Of a stretch of DNA of 64,000 nt, positions 44,122 to 53,431 are shown piece after piece. This DNA is from an uncultured Elusimicrobiales bacterium. GTDB taxonomy: Bacteria > Elusimicrobiota > Elusimicrobia > Elusimicrobiales > Elusimicrobiaceae. Positions within the stretch are counted from its first letter, which is position 1. The number at the start of each line of letters is the position of its first letter. The notes under the pieces were generated by a model. That model was not told the DNA's origin. It searched no databases and worked only from the letters and a program-made list of their open reading frames with translations. The translations under genes and the position numbers were made by a program. Location of the stretch: positions 124,001 through 188,000 of the forward strand of contig CAKUKI010000002.1 in assembly GCA_934662565.1 (NCBI GenBank), in the 5' to 3' direction.

Positions 44122-46833
44122 ATGTTGCCTAAAGCTTATGAACCGCAAGAAGTAGAAAAAAAACTTGCCGATAAATGGCAAAATGCTAAATTGTTCGCCG
44201 CCAAGGCGGATAAAACCAAAAAACCGTTTGTTATTGTAATTCCGCCGCCCAATATCACGGGCGCTTTACACATGGGGCACGCCTCTACCAATACTTTACA
44301 GGATGTTTTAATCCGTGCCCACCGTATGTTTGGGGAAGACGCCTACTGGGTTCCGGGGACGGACCACGGCGGTATTGCCACCCAAAACGTCATTGAAAAG
44401 AAACTTTCCAAAGAAGAACATAAATCCCGCCACGACCTCGGCCGCGAAGCCTTTGTGCAAACCGTTTGGCAGTGGTATAACGAATGTGGCAACGCTATTT
44501 TTAACCAATTCCGCAAAATGGGTTGGGCGTTGGACCTTTCCGATATCCGCTTTACCATGGACGAAAAACGCGCCAAAGCCGTTTACGAATGTTTCCGCCA
44601 ATGGTGGGAAAAGAAATATATTTACCGCGGTAAACGCTTAATCAACTGGTGCGTGCGGTGTTCTACGGCGCTTTCCGATATTGAAGTGGAACACGAACAA
44701 CACGCCGGTAAATTGTGGTATTTGCGCTATAAAGGGGAAGACGGCTCCGACGGCGTGGTGATTGCCACCACCCGCCCCGAAACCATTTATGCCGATGCCG
44801 CTATTGCCGTAAACCCGAAGGACGAGCGCTACAAAAATTTAGTGGGCAAAAAAGTAATTATTCCGCTGGCAAACCGCGCTATTCCTGTTATTGCCGACGA
44901 AGCCGTGGAAATGGAATTTGGTACCGGCGCCCTAAAAATTACTCCGGCGCATGACGCTACCGACTACGAAGTCGGCCAACGCCACAACTTGCCTATTATG
45001 ACGGTGATTAACGATAAAGGCAAAATGGTCAACTGTCCGGAAAAATACTTGGGCATGGACCGCGAACTCTGCCGCAAAGAAACCGTGAAAGATTTGGATG
45101 CCGCCGGCTTGTTGGTAAAAGAAGAAAAATACAACAATGCGGTTTCCACCTGCTACCGTTGCCACAACCCCATTGAGCCGTTTATGAGCGAACAATGGTT
45201 TGTAAAAATGGATAAATTGGCCCAGCCCGCTATTGAAGCGGCGGAATCCGGCGCTTTGCAATTCCACCCGGCCAACTGGAAAAACCCGTTTTTGAACTGG
45301 CTGAAAAACATTCAAGATTGGTGCATCTCCCGCCAAATTTGGTGGGGGCACCGTATTCCGGTGTGGTATTGCCGCCAATGCAGCGCGAACGGCTTAACTT
45401 TTGCTACGGATAAACAAGGCCACGAACAACTGACGAAAGTGTCCTTTGAAGACGGCGCCCAGCCGATTGTATCTTTCGGCAAGCCGGAAAAATGCCCCCA
45501 TTGCGGCGGGCATGATTTAGTGCAAGACCCGGATGTGTTGGATACTTGGTTTTCTTCCGCGTTGTGGCCTATGTCTGTTTTTGGCTGGCCGGAAAAAACG
45601 CCCGAAATGGAACATTTCTATCCTACCAGCGTGATGGTGACCGGATACGAAATTTTGTACCTGTGGGTGGCGCGTATGGTAATGACCGGCCTTGAATTTA
45701 CCGGCAAATTGCCGTTCAAAGATGTTTACCTCAACGGGATTATCCGCGATAAAAGCGGCAAAAAAATGTCCAAATCGTTGGGCAACGTCATTGACCCCTT
45801 GGATATGACCGCCAAATACGGTACGGATGCGGTGCGGTTCTCCCTACTCATGCAGGCCGTGCCCAGTAAGGATATTCCGTATTCCGAAGACAGCATTACG
45901 GGCGCGCGGAACTTCTGCAATAAAATTTACAATGCTTCCCGCTTTATCTTAATGAATATGGAAGGCATTCAAGGCCCGCTAACTATGCCCGAAAAAGTGA
46001 CGGAACTGGCCGACCAATGGATTTTGGACCGCTATGCTAATGCCATCAAAACGGCGCGCGAGGGCATTGAACATTATAACTTGGCCCAAACCGCCAACGC
46101 TTTATACCACTTTTTGTGGGGCGATTTTTGCGATTGGTATATTGAGCTGGCCAAGCAGCGCTTCCAAACGCAGGAAAAAGAACACGTTATGGCGCTGTGC
46201 GTAAACATTTTGTACGGCACCTTAAAAGCGCTTCATCCGTTAATCCCGTTTATTACGGAAGAAATTGCCGCTTCGTTGCGCCCGTATGTAAACGAAACGG
46301 AAGAATTTTTGCTCAATCAGGCTTATCCGCAATTTAATGCCGCGTGGGTAAACGAAGACGCCGTACGCAAAATGAATGTGTTGCAAGGTGTCACGCGGGC
46401 CATCCGCACGATTCGTTCCCAATTCAACGTGCCGCCGGCCTTAAAAATTACCACGGTGCTTTCCGGCAACACGCAGGAAGAACTGGCGGTATTAAAAGCC
46501 TATGAAGGCTACATTACTTTAATGGCTAAAATTGACAACTTGCAAATCGGCGTAAATATGCCTAAACCCAAACAAACGGCTACCGCTATGTTTGAGGGGA
46601 TTGCTATTTATGTGCCGCTTACGGGCTTGATTGATTTTGATAAAGAACGCAAACGCTTGGAAAAGGATTTGGCCCTTGCTAAAGCCAATATCGCTTCCCG
46701 CCAAGCGCGTTTAGCGCAGGAAAACTTTATCAAGCACGCGCCCAAAGAGCAAGTGGAAAAAACGCGCGAAGAATTAGCCGCCGCCCAACAGGCGCTTGCC
46801 CAAGTGACGGCCTCTTTAGAGGATTTGGCCTAA
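44122..46833 (+). CDS. valS: Valyl-tRNA synthetase
   Basis: A 903-residue class Ia synthetase. Motifs are PPPNITGALHMGHA (HIGH box), the editing domain with TTRPETIYADAAIAV, SGKKMSKSLGN (KMSKS) and a C-terminal coiled coil (RLEKDLALAKANIASRQARL). AAGGA precedes the ATG. The 135-base leader contains TCACGCGTGA and a GCGTGA/TCACGC hairpin (44079-44097) but no recognisable T-box. The last base of its stop is shared with the next start codon (TAATG). Confidence 0.96.
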   Translation: MLPKAYEPQEVEKKLADKWQNAKLFAAKADKTKKPFVIVIPPPNITGALHMGHASTNTLQDVLIRAHRMFGEDAYWVPGTDHGGIATQNVIEKKLSKEEHKSRHDLGREAFVQTVWQWYNECGNAIFNQFRKMGWALDLSDIRFTMDEKRAKAVYECFRQWWEKKYIYRGKRLINWCVRCSTALSDIEVEHEQHAGKLWYLRYKGEDGSDGVVIATTRPETIYADAAIAVNPKDERYKNLVGKKVIIPLANRAIPVIADEAVEMEFGTGALKITPAHDATDYEVGQRHNLPIMTVINDKGKMVNCPEKYLGMDRELCRKETVKDLDAAGLLVKEEKYNNAVSTCYRCHNPIEPFMSEQWFVKMDKLAQPAIEAAESGALQFHPANWKNPFLNWLKNIQDWCISRQIWWGHRIPVWYCRQCSANGLTFATDKQGHEQLTKVSFEDGAQPIVSFGKPEKCPHCGGHDLVQDPDVLDTWFSSALWPMSVFGWPEKTPEMEHFYPTSVMVTGYEILYLWVARMVMTGLEFTGKLPFKDVYLNGIIRDKSGKKMSKSLGNVIDPLDMTAKYGTDAVRFSLLMQAVPSKDIPYSEDSITGARNFCNKIYNASRFILMNMEGIQGPLTMPEKVTELADQWILDRYANAIKTAREGIEHYNLAQTANALYHFLWGDFCDWYIELAKQRFQTQEKEHVMALCVNILYGTLKALHPLIPFITEEIAASLRPYVNETEEFLLNQAYPQFNAAWVNEDAVRKMNVLQGVTRAIRTIRSQFNVPPALKITTVLSGNTQEELAVLKAYEGYITLMAKIDNLQIGVNMPKPKQTATAMFEGIAIYVPLTGLIDFDKERKRLEKDLALAKANIASRQARLAQENFIKHAPKEQVEKTREELAAAQQALAQVTASLEDLA

Positions 46834-48182
46834 TGCTCCGCGCCGCGTATGTGCTGACGATGGTTTTATGCCTGCTCACCGCGCCCGTTATGGGCGCGGC
46901 GCAGGATTGGAAGGCGCTTACCCGCTATGATAAAAAGGCGGTAAAAACCCAACTGACGGACCGCCTTGTAAAATACGCGCAGATTGACACGCAAGGTAAT
47001 CCGTCGGTGGCGTATGTGCCCAGCTCCAAGGGGCAGAAAGTATTAGCCAAACAACTGGCCAAAGAATTAAAAAAATACGGTGCCCAAAATGTAAAAGTGG
47101 GCGAAAATGCCCTCGTGACGGCGGATATTGCGGCCTCGTCCAAAAATCCGGCTCCGGCGGTGGCTTTTCTGGCTCATTTGGATACGGCACCGGCGCTTTC
47201 TTCCCACGCAGTTAAACCGCGCGTAATTCAACATTATGACGGCAAAGATATTGTGCTGGATGCCGCCCGCCAATTAACGCTTAATTCCTATACGGCCCCC
47301 AAATTAACGGCGGCCCACGGGCACGACTTAATTGTGGCGAGCGGCGGAACTGCGCTGGGGGCGGACGATAAAGCGGGCATTTCTGTTATTATGACGTTGG
47401 TACAATACTTGTATGACCATCCGGAAATTGCCCACGGCCCTGTAAAAATTATTTTTACTTCGGACGCTTCCTCCGGTGCCGGTATTGCCAAATTAAATCC
47501 GGCGGATTTGGGCGTGCAATATGCCTATAGCGTATCCGGCGGCGATACAGGCGAACTGATGACGGAAAATTTTAACGCCCAATCCTTTGTGATTACTTTT
47601 ACCGGCTATCGGGGCGGCTTTGTGGGGGCGGCGCAAAACTCCGCTTTTGCGGATAATGTGTTAATGGCGTCCGATTTCCACACCCTGCTCCCCCGCTACC
47701 AACGCCCCGAAACCACCGCAGACAGACGCGGTTTTATTTATGTGAATGATATTTCCACCCAAGGCGATACCACCACGGTGCGGGGGCTTATCCGCGCGTT
47801 TAGTGACGAAGAAACCGCCCAGTTGGTTTCTACCGTGCAAAATGCGTTTAATACGGTTAAAAGTATGCACTCCCGCGCCAAAGGGGCCACGCTGGCTTTT
47901 CAAGATGAATATAAAAATATGAAGGCCGCTTTGCCGCCCGCTATGCTTCAACTGACCAAAACCGCTATGCAGGCGGAAGAAATCACCCCGAAAGAGGTGG
48001 CCTTGCGCGGGCGAACGGACGGCGCCGTTTTGAGCGCGTCCGGCATCCCCACGCCGGATATTTTTGCCGGCATATATAACGCACGGACCGAATGGGAATA
48101 TGCCGATGCGGACGTTATGGAAGCCTCTTTGCGTACCCTTATCAGGCTTTTAACGTTGTGGGAAACCCAAAAAACACTATAA
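46833..48182 (+). CDS. Exported peptidase-T homologue with lost catalytic residues
   Basis: A 449-residue M20B protein with signal peptide (AAYVLTMVLCLLTAPVMG). FLAHLDTAPA and GADDKAG, which hold the first metal ligands, remain. The catalytic pair, normally DEEIG, reads SDASSGAG near residues 209-216, so both Glu are gone. The His of the VNVHPG lid motif is replaced (GYRGGFVG), and the C-terminal metal His of the GHNFHG region is replaced (AGIYNARTE). It probably binds peptides without cleaving them. It follows valS without a gap and precedes an apparently intact paralogue. Confidence 0.8.
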   Translation: MLRAAYVLTMVLCLLTAPVMGAAQDWKALTRYDKKAVKTQLTDRLVKYAQIDTQGNPSVAYVPSSKGQKVLAKQLAKELKKYGAQNVKVGENALVTADIAASSKNPAPAVAFLAHLDTAPALSSHAVKPRVIQHYDGKDIVLDAARQLTLNSYTAPKLTAAHGHDLIVASGGTALGADDKAGISVIMTLVQYLYDHPEIAHGPVKIIFTSDASSGAGIAKLNPADLGVQYAYSVSGGDTGELMTENFNAQSFVITFTGYRGGFVGAAQNSAFADNVLMASDFHTLLPRYQRPETTADRRGFIYVNDISTQGDTTTVRGLIRAFSDEETAQLVSTVQNAFNTVKSMHSRAKGATLAFQDEYKNMKAALPPAMLQLTKTAMQAEEITPKEVALRGRTDGAVLSASGIPTPDIFAGIYNARTEWEYADADVMEASLRTLIRLLTLWETQKTL

Positions 48183-48187
48183 TTCAG

Positions 48188-48210
48188 CCCCGCTTTAAGG
48201 CGGGGTTTTT
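48188..48210 (+). terminator. Terminator after the inactive peptidase-T homologue
   Basis: CCCCGC, loop TTTAAG, GCGGGG, then TTTTT. Confidence 0.9.
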
Positions 48211-48311
48211 CTTTTAGCAAAAGACCCACGCGGATATGGGCCTTTTGGCCCTTGCGTTTATTTCCGTTTATTAATTAGAATAATAGAAACCTTTTATGTA
48301 TAGGAGATGCA

Positions 48312-49853
48312 ATGACTACCCATAGAATGATGTGTCTGTTGGTTGCTGTACTATTTGCCGCGCCTGCTGTATTTGCGCAAAACACGAACAAATTTATCAC
48401 TCCTGCGGATGTGGCCCAGCTGCAAGCCCAGCAGGAAAATCTAAAACAACAACGCGCCGTTGGGCAGTATGCTACCGTGGAAGATTCTTACCGTTCCGCG
48501 TTATTGGACCGTTTTTTAGGCTATACCCGCATTAATAGCCAAAGTCAGGATGACCCCACCCAAGCGTTTCCTATGAATGATGATTTGCGCCGTATGGCGG
48601 CTTTACTTTATCAGGAAATTAATTTATTTGCCAAACCGGCCGGTTGGAAAACGCACTTGAGCGAAAACCAATATATTTATATTCATATTCCTTCTACCGT
48701 GGATAAAGCCGTACCTGTGCTGGGCCTCAGCGCGCATTATGATTCCACGCCCGATATCCCCGGTGCCAACATTAAAGCCCGCGTTATTAAAAATTATGAC
48801 GGCGGCGAAGTGATTATTAATAAAGCCAAAAATTTAGTCATTAACCCGCAGACGGACCCGTATTTAGCCAAATTAAAAGGCGAAACGATTGTAGTTTCCG
48901 ACGGAACCACCATGCTCTCTGCCGACGATAAAGCCGGTGTGGCCGCGGTGGTGACGGCCTTGCAAACGCTGGCCGATAATCCGTCCATCAAACACGGTCC
49001 TATCCAAGTGGTTCTTACCCCCAACGAAGATATCGGCATGGCGGGCGAAGGGTTGGATATGGATTTGTATTATCCGGAAATTCCCTTTGATTTTGACGCC
49101 GGCGTGAATGGGGAAATTATTGTAGCTAACTTTTCCGCCTATGGCGCTTTGGTGACGGTACACGGCGTGAATGGCCACCAATCTTATGCCGCCACCAACG
49201 GCTACCGCAACGCCAGCGCCGCCGCGGCGTACATTGTGCAAAAAGCGGCCCCCAAACGCACGTTGCCCAATTACAGTACCGGTATGGACGGTTATGTGGA
49301 ACCCCACCATATTAGCTATGATGCCAAAAATAACACTGTGACGGTGGACTTCCGCTACCGCTTTTTCAACCCCAAACAAGGTAAAAAATGGTTTGCCCGC
49401 TTGGATAAAGCCGTGGCAGATGCGGCCCAAAAATTTGATGTAAAAATTGACAAAAAGATTGCTAAACAATATACCAACGTGGCTGACGGTATGCACCCCG
49501 CCGCCGCCAACTTGGCGGGTCAGGCCCTCAAAAAAGCGGGTATGGAACCGCGCTACTTAAAAGAACGCGCCGGAACCGGACCGGCCATGTTTGCCAAGCG
49601 GGATATTTGCTTGGGTGCGCCTTGCTTGCCCACGGGGCAAAATAATCCGCACAATTACAAAGAATGGTTGAGTGAAAAGGATTTGTTTGTTGCCTATAAA
49701 GCCATTTTGAATTTAGTGCAAGATGTACAGGCTGTGCCGTCGGTTGCGTCGCGCGCCCAACAAGTGCAGGAACGCGCCGCCAAAGCAAAAGCCAAACTTT
49801 TGCAAGCGTTGCAGCAAGACCCGCAAGTGCAAAAAAGCATGCAGGGTAAGTAA
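48312..49853 (+). CDS. Exported peptidase T-like aminopeptidase (M20B)
   Basis: A 513-residue periplasmic peptidase with signal peptide (CLLVAVLFAAPAVFAQ). Unlike its upstream paralogue, the active-site residues look intact: SAHYDSTPD, LSADDKAGVAAV, LTPNEDIGMAG (Glu kept, second acid is Asp), VNGHQSYA, and a C-terminal NPHNYKEWLS with the metal His. PepT cleaves the N-terminal residue of tripeptides; here it would act on peptides outside the cytoplasm. The C-terminal 40 residues are Gln/Ala/Lys-rich helix. GGAGATGCA precedes the ATG. Confidence 0.87.
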   Translation: MTTHRMMCLLVAVLFAAPAVFAQNTNKFITPADVAQLQAQQENLKQQRAVGQYATVEDSYRSALLDRFLGYTRINSQSQDDPTQAFPMNDDLRRMAALLYQEINLFAKPAGWKTHLSENQYIYIHIPSTVDKAVPVLGLSAHYDSTPDIPGANIKARVIKNYDGGEVIINKAKNLVINPQTDPYLAKLKGETIVVSDGTTMLSADDKAGVAAVVTALQTLADNPSIKHGPIQVVLTPNEDIGMAGEGLDMDLYYPEIPFDFDAGVNGEIIVANFSAYGALVTVHGVNGHQSYAATNGYRNASAAAAYIVQKAAPKRTLPNYSTGMDGYVEPHHISYDAKNNTVTVDFRYRFFNPKQGKKWFARLDKAVADAAQKFDVKIDKKIAKQYTNVADGMHPAAANLAGQALKKAGMEPRYLKERAGTGPAMFAKRDICLGAPCLPTGQNNPHNYKEWLSEKDLFVAYKAILNLVQDVQAVPSVASRAQQVQERAAKAKAKLLQALQQDPQVQKSMQGK

Positions 49854-49863
49854 TTAAAACGAT

Positions 49864-50469
49864 ATGAAAATTTTAATTGCTACCGGTAATCCACATAAGT
49901 TTAAGGAGCTTTCCGCCATTTTGCCTAAAAAGCAGAATAGTGGGGAGGAAATAGAGTACGTTAGTTTGGCTGATTTTAAGGGGTTGCACCTCCCGCCGGA
50001 AACAGGTTCCACCTTAGAAGAAAACGCCGCTATTAAGGCGGTGTACGCGGCCAAACAAACAGGGCTGCCCGCCGTGGCGGACGATACCGGCTTGGAAGTG
50101 GCCCCCTTGGACGGCCGCCCCGGTGTTCATACTGCCCGCTATGCCGGCGAACATGCCGATACGGACGAAAATAACCGCAAGTTATTGGCCGAGCTGGACG
50201 GACTTTTATTGCACCAGCGCAAGGCCACTTTCCATACGGTAGCGTGTTTGGCCTTGCCTTCCGGCCAACACCTTACTTTTGACGGACGGCTGGACGGCTA
50301 CATTGGGTTTGGCTACCGTGGCGAAAACGGCTTTGGGTACGACCCGCTATTTATCGTTAAAGATACCACCCAAACATTGGCAGAGCTGAGCGATAAAGAA
50401 AAAAACGCAATCAGCCACCGCGCCAAAGCGTTCGGGCAACTGTCCGAAAAATTAAAAATCTTAAAATAA
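49864..50469 (+). CDS. rdgB: XTP/dITP diphosphatase (RdgB/HAM1)
   Basis: A 201-residue house-cleaning enzyme that hydrolyses deaminated purine nucleoside triphosphates. The family start is MKILIATGNPHKFKELSAIL. ADDTGLEVAPLDGRPGVHTA and FGYDPLFIV are the substrate and metal motifs, and AISHRAKAFGQL closes the fold. It is ten bases after the peptidase gene and ends at a strong terminator. Confidence 0.95.
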   Translation: MKILIATGNPHKFKELSAILPKKQNSGEEIEYVSLADFKGLHLPPETGSTLEENAAIKAVYAAKQTGLPAVADDTGLEVAPLDGRPGVHTARYAGEHADTDENNRKLLAELDGLLLHQRKATFHTVACLALPSGQHLTFDGRLDGYIGFGYRGENGFGYDPLFIVKDTTQTLAELSDKEKNAISHRAKAFGQLSEKLKILK

Positions 50470-50486
50470 GCGGTAAAATACCACAC

Positions 50487-50513
50487 ACCCCGGGCCAAGC
50501 ACCCGGGGTTTTT
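50487..50513 (+). terminator. Terminator of rdgB
   Basis: ACCCCGGG pairs with CCCGGGGT around a 7-base loop, followed by TTTT. Confidence 0.9.
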
Positions 50514-50570
50514 GGTGTGCAAAAAACAGAAAATTTACAGACGGTAAAACGCTTTTTTCTTTCGGACCCC

Positions 50571-50601
50571 TTGACTTAAAGTCAACTCCAAGTAATATAA
50601 T
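50571..50601 (+). promoter_or_regulatory. MerR-type promoter with 19-bp spacer and operator
   Basis: TTGACT (50571-50576), 19 bases, TATAAT (50596-50601). The over-long spacer contains the dyad CTTAAAGTCAACTCCAAG (50575-50592; CTT-x2-AGT-x2-ACT-x2-AAG), the symmetry expected for MerR-family activators that untwist such promoters. It precedes the merR-type gene, implying autoregulation of the pair. Confidence 0.8.
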
Positions 50602-50623
50602 ATTTTATGTAAGGAGGTGCTGA

Positions 50624-51001
50624 ATGACCATTTCCGAAGTGAGCCAAAAGTACGGCCTGCCGGCCGATACGTTGCGCTATTATGAAAAAGTGGGCCTTAT
50701 CCCGCCGGTAAACCGCAAGGAAAGCGGCGTGCGGGATTACACCGAAACCGATTGCGGGTGGGTGGAATTTATCAAATGTATGCGCGGGGCGGGGCTTTCT
50801 ATTGAAACATTAATAGAGTATGTTTCGCTTTTCCGCCGCGGAAACCGCACGTTGCAAAAGCGCAAACAACTGCTTATTAAAGAGCGCGATGCCTTGCAAC
50901 AGCGCGTGGAGCAAATGCAACAAACGCTCAGCCGCTTAAACCATAAAATAGAAGTGTACGAAGAAAAAATTGTAGCTTGTGAGAAAAAACTATTGAAATA
51001 G
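50624..51001 (+). CDS. MerR-family regulator (AdhR/NmlR-like)
   Basis: A 125-residue regulator. The winged helix begins TISEVSQKYGLPADTLRYYEKVGLIPP, the family hallmark, followed by a long dimerisation helix (IKERDALQQRVEQMQQTLSR). Cysteines occur at CGWVEFIKCMRG and EKIVACEKKLLK. The AdhR/NmlR branch senses aldehydes or thiol stress in other bacteria; the operator in its promoter is of that type. AAGGAGGTG precedes the ATG. It is cotranscribed with a flavoprotein gene 14 bases downstream. Confidence 0.88.
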   Translation: MTISEVSQKYGLPADTLRYYEKVGLIPPVNRKESGVRDYTETDCGWVEFIKCMRGAGLSIETLIEYVSLFRRGNRTLQKRKQLLIKERDALQQRVEQMQQTLSRLNHKIEVYEEKIVACEKKLLK

Positions 51002-51015
51002 AGGTTGTTTATAAT

Positions 51016-51555
51016 ATGGCAAAAAATGTTTTAATTATTTCCGCCAGCCCACGCCGGGGCGGCAATTCGGATTTATTGTGTGAGCAATTTTCCGCCGGGG
51101 CGCAAACCGCCGGAAACAGCGTAGAAAAAGTATTTTTGAAAGATTATCATATTGCGTATTGTTTGGGGTGCGGTGCGTGTAATACGTCCCACCTGTGCGT
51201 ACAAAAAGACGATATGAAACCGCTGTTAGATAAACTGGTGGCGGCGGACGTGATTGTGCTGGCAACCCCGGTTTATTTTTACTGTATGGACGGACAGCTG
51301 AAAACCTTTATAGACCGCACTGTTCCGCGCTATACGGAAATTTCCAATAAAGATTTTTATTTTATTCTTTCCGCCGCGGATACCAACCGCCAAAATATGC
51401 AACGCACCGTGGAAGCGTTGCGCGGGTTTACGCAAGATTGTTTGGAAGGCACCCGCGAAAAAGGCATTTTGTACGGTACCGGGGCGTGGCAGAAAGGGGA
51501 AGTAAAAAACAAGCCTGTTTTTAAGCAAGCGTACGAAATGGGCCAAAATTGTTAA
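51016..51555 (+). CDS. NADPH-dependent FMN reductase-family flavoprotein
   Basis: A 179-residue flavodoxin-fold oxidoreductase. The FMN phosphate loop is ISASPRRGGNSDLLCE; ATPVYFYCMDGQLKTFIDR is the second FMN-binding segment. YCLGCGACNTSHLC resembles the Cys-rich stretch of iron-sulfur flavoproteins, although whether a cluster forms is not certain. It lies behind the MerR-type regulator, so it is probably the regulated detoxification or redox enzyme. Confidence 0.85.
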   Translation: MAKNVLIISASPRRGGNSDLLCEQFSAGAQTAGNSVEKVFLKDYHIAYCLGCGACNTSHLCVQKDDMKPLLDKLVAADVIVLATPVYFYCMDGQLKTFIDRTVPRYTEISNKDFYFILSAADTNRQNMQRTVEALRGFTQDCLEGTREKGILYGTGAWQKGEVKNKPVFKQAYEMGQNC

Positions 51556-51589
51556 ACGCAGTAAATATATATAGGAGAAGTAATAAAGT

Positions 51590-53347
51590 ATGACGCAAAT
51601 TTTAGACAAAGTAAACGAGCCGCAAGATTTGAAAGGTTTATCTATGGAGGAGTTGGATACGCTATCGGCGGAAATCCGCGCCTTGCTGATTAAAAAAATA
51701 AACGCCACGGGGGGACATTTCGGCCCGAATTTGGGTTTTATTGAGCCGACGGTGGCCCTGCACTATGTGTTTAATACGCCGCAGGATAAGTTTGTGTTTG
51801 ATGTTTCCCACCAATGTTATACGCATAAAATTTTAACGGGCCGCAAACAGTATTTTACAAATCCTGCCAAATACCACGAAATTTCCGGCTATACCAACCC
51901 GCAGGAAAGCGCGCACGATACGTTTGTTATCGGTCACACGTCCACCGCGCCCAGTTTGGCGGTGGGGTTGGCCAAAGCGCGTGATTTACAGGGCAAAACC
52001 GGCAACGTAATTGCCATTATCGGGGACGGCTCTTTAAGCGGCGGGGAAGCGTTAGAAGGGTTAGACGCGGCGGCCGAACTCAACAGTAATTTAATTATTT
52101 TGGTAAACGATAACGAAATGTGTATCGCGCCGGACCACGGCGGCTTATACAAAAACCTGGCGTTGCTCCGCCAAACCCGCGGGCAAGCGGAATGTAATTT
52201 TTTTAAGGCCCTGGGGTTAGATTATAAATATGTGGAAAACGGCAACGACGTGCGCAGTTTAATTGCCGCGTTCCAACAAGTAAAAGATGTCACGCACCCG
52301 ACGGTGGTGCATATCCACACCTTAAAAGGCAAAGGGTGCCCGCAGGCCGAGGCCAATAAAGAGGCGTTCCATTGGGTTATGCCCCACGCCTTGGACGAAA
52401 AGAAAAACCCCGCTCCGGCGGCGGAAACGTATGCTTCGCTGACCCAGCGGCATTTGATTGAAAAACGCAAACAGGACCCGTCGGTCATAGTGATTAGCCC
52501 CGCCACCCCGGGGGCGTACGGCCTTACGCCGGACGTGCGCGCCCAGTTGGGGGCCGGCTATACGGATGTGGGCATTGCCGAGGAACACGCCGTAGCGTAT
52601 GCTTCCGGCTTGGCGGCCGGCGGGGCCAAACCGGTGCTGCAAGTTTTAAGCTCTTTTGTCCAACGCACGTACGACCAACTGTCGCAAGATTTGGCGCTCA
52701 ACAAAAAACCGGCCACCCTGCTTATTCATTGGGGGGGAATTAGCGCCGGGGATGCCACCCACTTGGGGATTTTTGATATTCCCTTGATAAGCAATATTCC
52801 CAATATGGTTTATTTGGCCCCCACGGGCCGCGCGGAATATTTGGCTATGCTGGATTGGGCCATGGCGCAAAAACAGTACCCGGTGGCTATCCGCGTGCCG
52901 TTTACGGACGTGGCCGAAACGGGCCTGCCGGTGGATAAAGACTACGCTGTATTGAACAAATACCAGGTGGCCGAACAAGGGCGCGAAATTGCCGTGTTGG
53001 GGTTGGGCAACTTCTTTGGCCTGGGTAAGGCCGTATGCGGGGAAATCCGCCGTACGCTGGGCATTACGCCTACGCTGATTAACCCGCGCTATATGACGGG
53101 CTTGGATAAGCCGCTATTGGAAGAATTAAAGAAAACGCACCGTTTAGTCATTACGTTGGAAGACGGCGTATTAGACGGCGGTTTTGGGGAAAAGGTGGCC
53201 GCTTTCTACGGCAACAGCACGATGAAAGTGCTTACTTACGGCGCGCACAAGGAATTTACGGACCGCGTGCCCTTGGAAGAATTGTACCGCCGTTTCCGCC
53301 TGACCAAAGAGCAAATTGCGCAAGATGTGCACGACTGCTTAAAATAG
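51590..53347 (+). CDS. dxs: 1-deoxy-D-xylulose-5-phosphate synthase
   Basis: A 585-residue thiamine-diphosphate enzyme that joins pyruvate and glyceraldehyde 3-phosphate, feeding isoprenoid, thiamine and pyridoxal synthesis. It has GGHFGPNLGFIEPTVALHYVF, FDVSHQCYTHKILTGR, GDGSLSGGEALEGLD (TPP/Mg) and VGIAEEHAVAYASGLA with the catalytic Glu. It is shorter than the usual ~620 residues and diverges at several normally fixed positions (for example SHQC for GHQA), so a relative with altered substrate is possible. AGGAG is upstream. Confidence 0.82.
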   Translation: MTQILDKVNEPQDLKGLSMEELDTLSAEIRALLIKKINATGGHFGPNLGFIEPTVALHYVFNTPQDKFVFDVSHQCYTHKILTGRKQYFTNPAKYHEISGYTNPQESAHDTFVIGHTSTAPSLAVGLAKARDLQGKTGNVIAIIGDGSLSGGEALEGLDAAAELNSNLIILVNDNEMCIAPDHGGLYKNLALLRQTRGQAECNFFKALGLDYKYVENGNDVRSLIAAFQQVKDVTHPTVVHIHTLKGKGCPQAEANKEAFHWVMPHALDEKKNPAPAAETYASLTQRHLIEKRKQDPSVIVISPATPGAYGLTPDVRAQLGAGYTDVGIAEEHAVAYASGLAAGGAKPVLQVLSSFVQRTYDQLSQDLALNKKPATLLIHWGGISAGDATHLGIFDIPLISNIPNMVYLAPTGRAEYLAMLDWAMAQKQYPVAIRVPFTDVAETGLPVDKDYAVLNKYQVAEQGREIAVLGLGNFFGLGKAVCGEIRRTLGITPTLINPRYMTGLDKPLLEELKKTHRLVITLEDGVLDGGFGEKVAAFYGNSTMKVLTYGAHKEFTDRVPLEELYRRFRLTKEQIAQDVHDCLK

Positions 53348-53366
53348 CGGTTTCGGGTTGTTCCGT

Positions 53367-53394
53367 CGGCCGCCCCCAGGTAGCGGGGCGGCCG
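53367..53394 (+). terminator. Hairpin after dxs
   Basis: CGGCCGCCCC pairs perfectly with GGGGCGGCCG around an 8-base loop; GGTTT follows. It abuts the -35 box of the next gene. Confidence 0.65.
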
Positions 53395-53396
53395 GT

Positions 53397-53425
53397 TTGG
53401 TGTGAGCAAACAGAAAAGCTATAAT
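53397..53425 (+). promoter_or_regulatory. Promoter giving a leaderless helicase mRNA
   Basis: TTGGTG (53397-53402), 17 bases, TATAAT (53420-53425), then six bases to the ATG at 53432. Transcription should start at or next to the start codon. Confidence 0.65.
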
Positions 53426-53431
53426 AAAACT

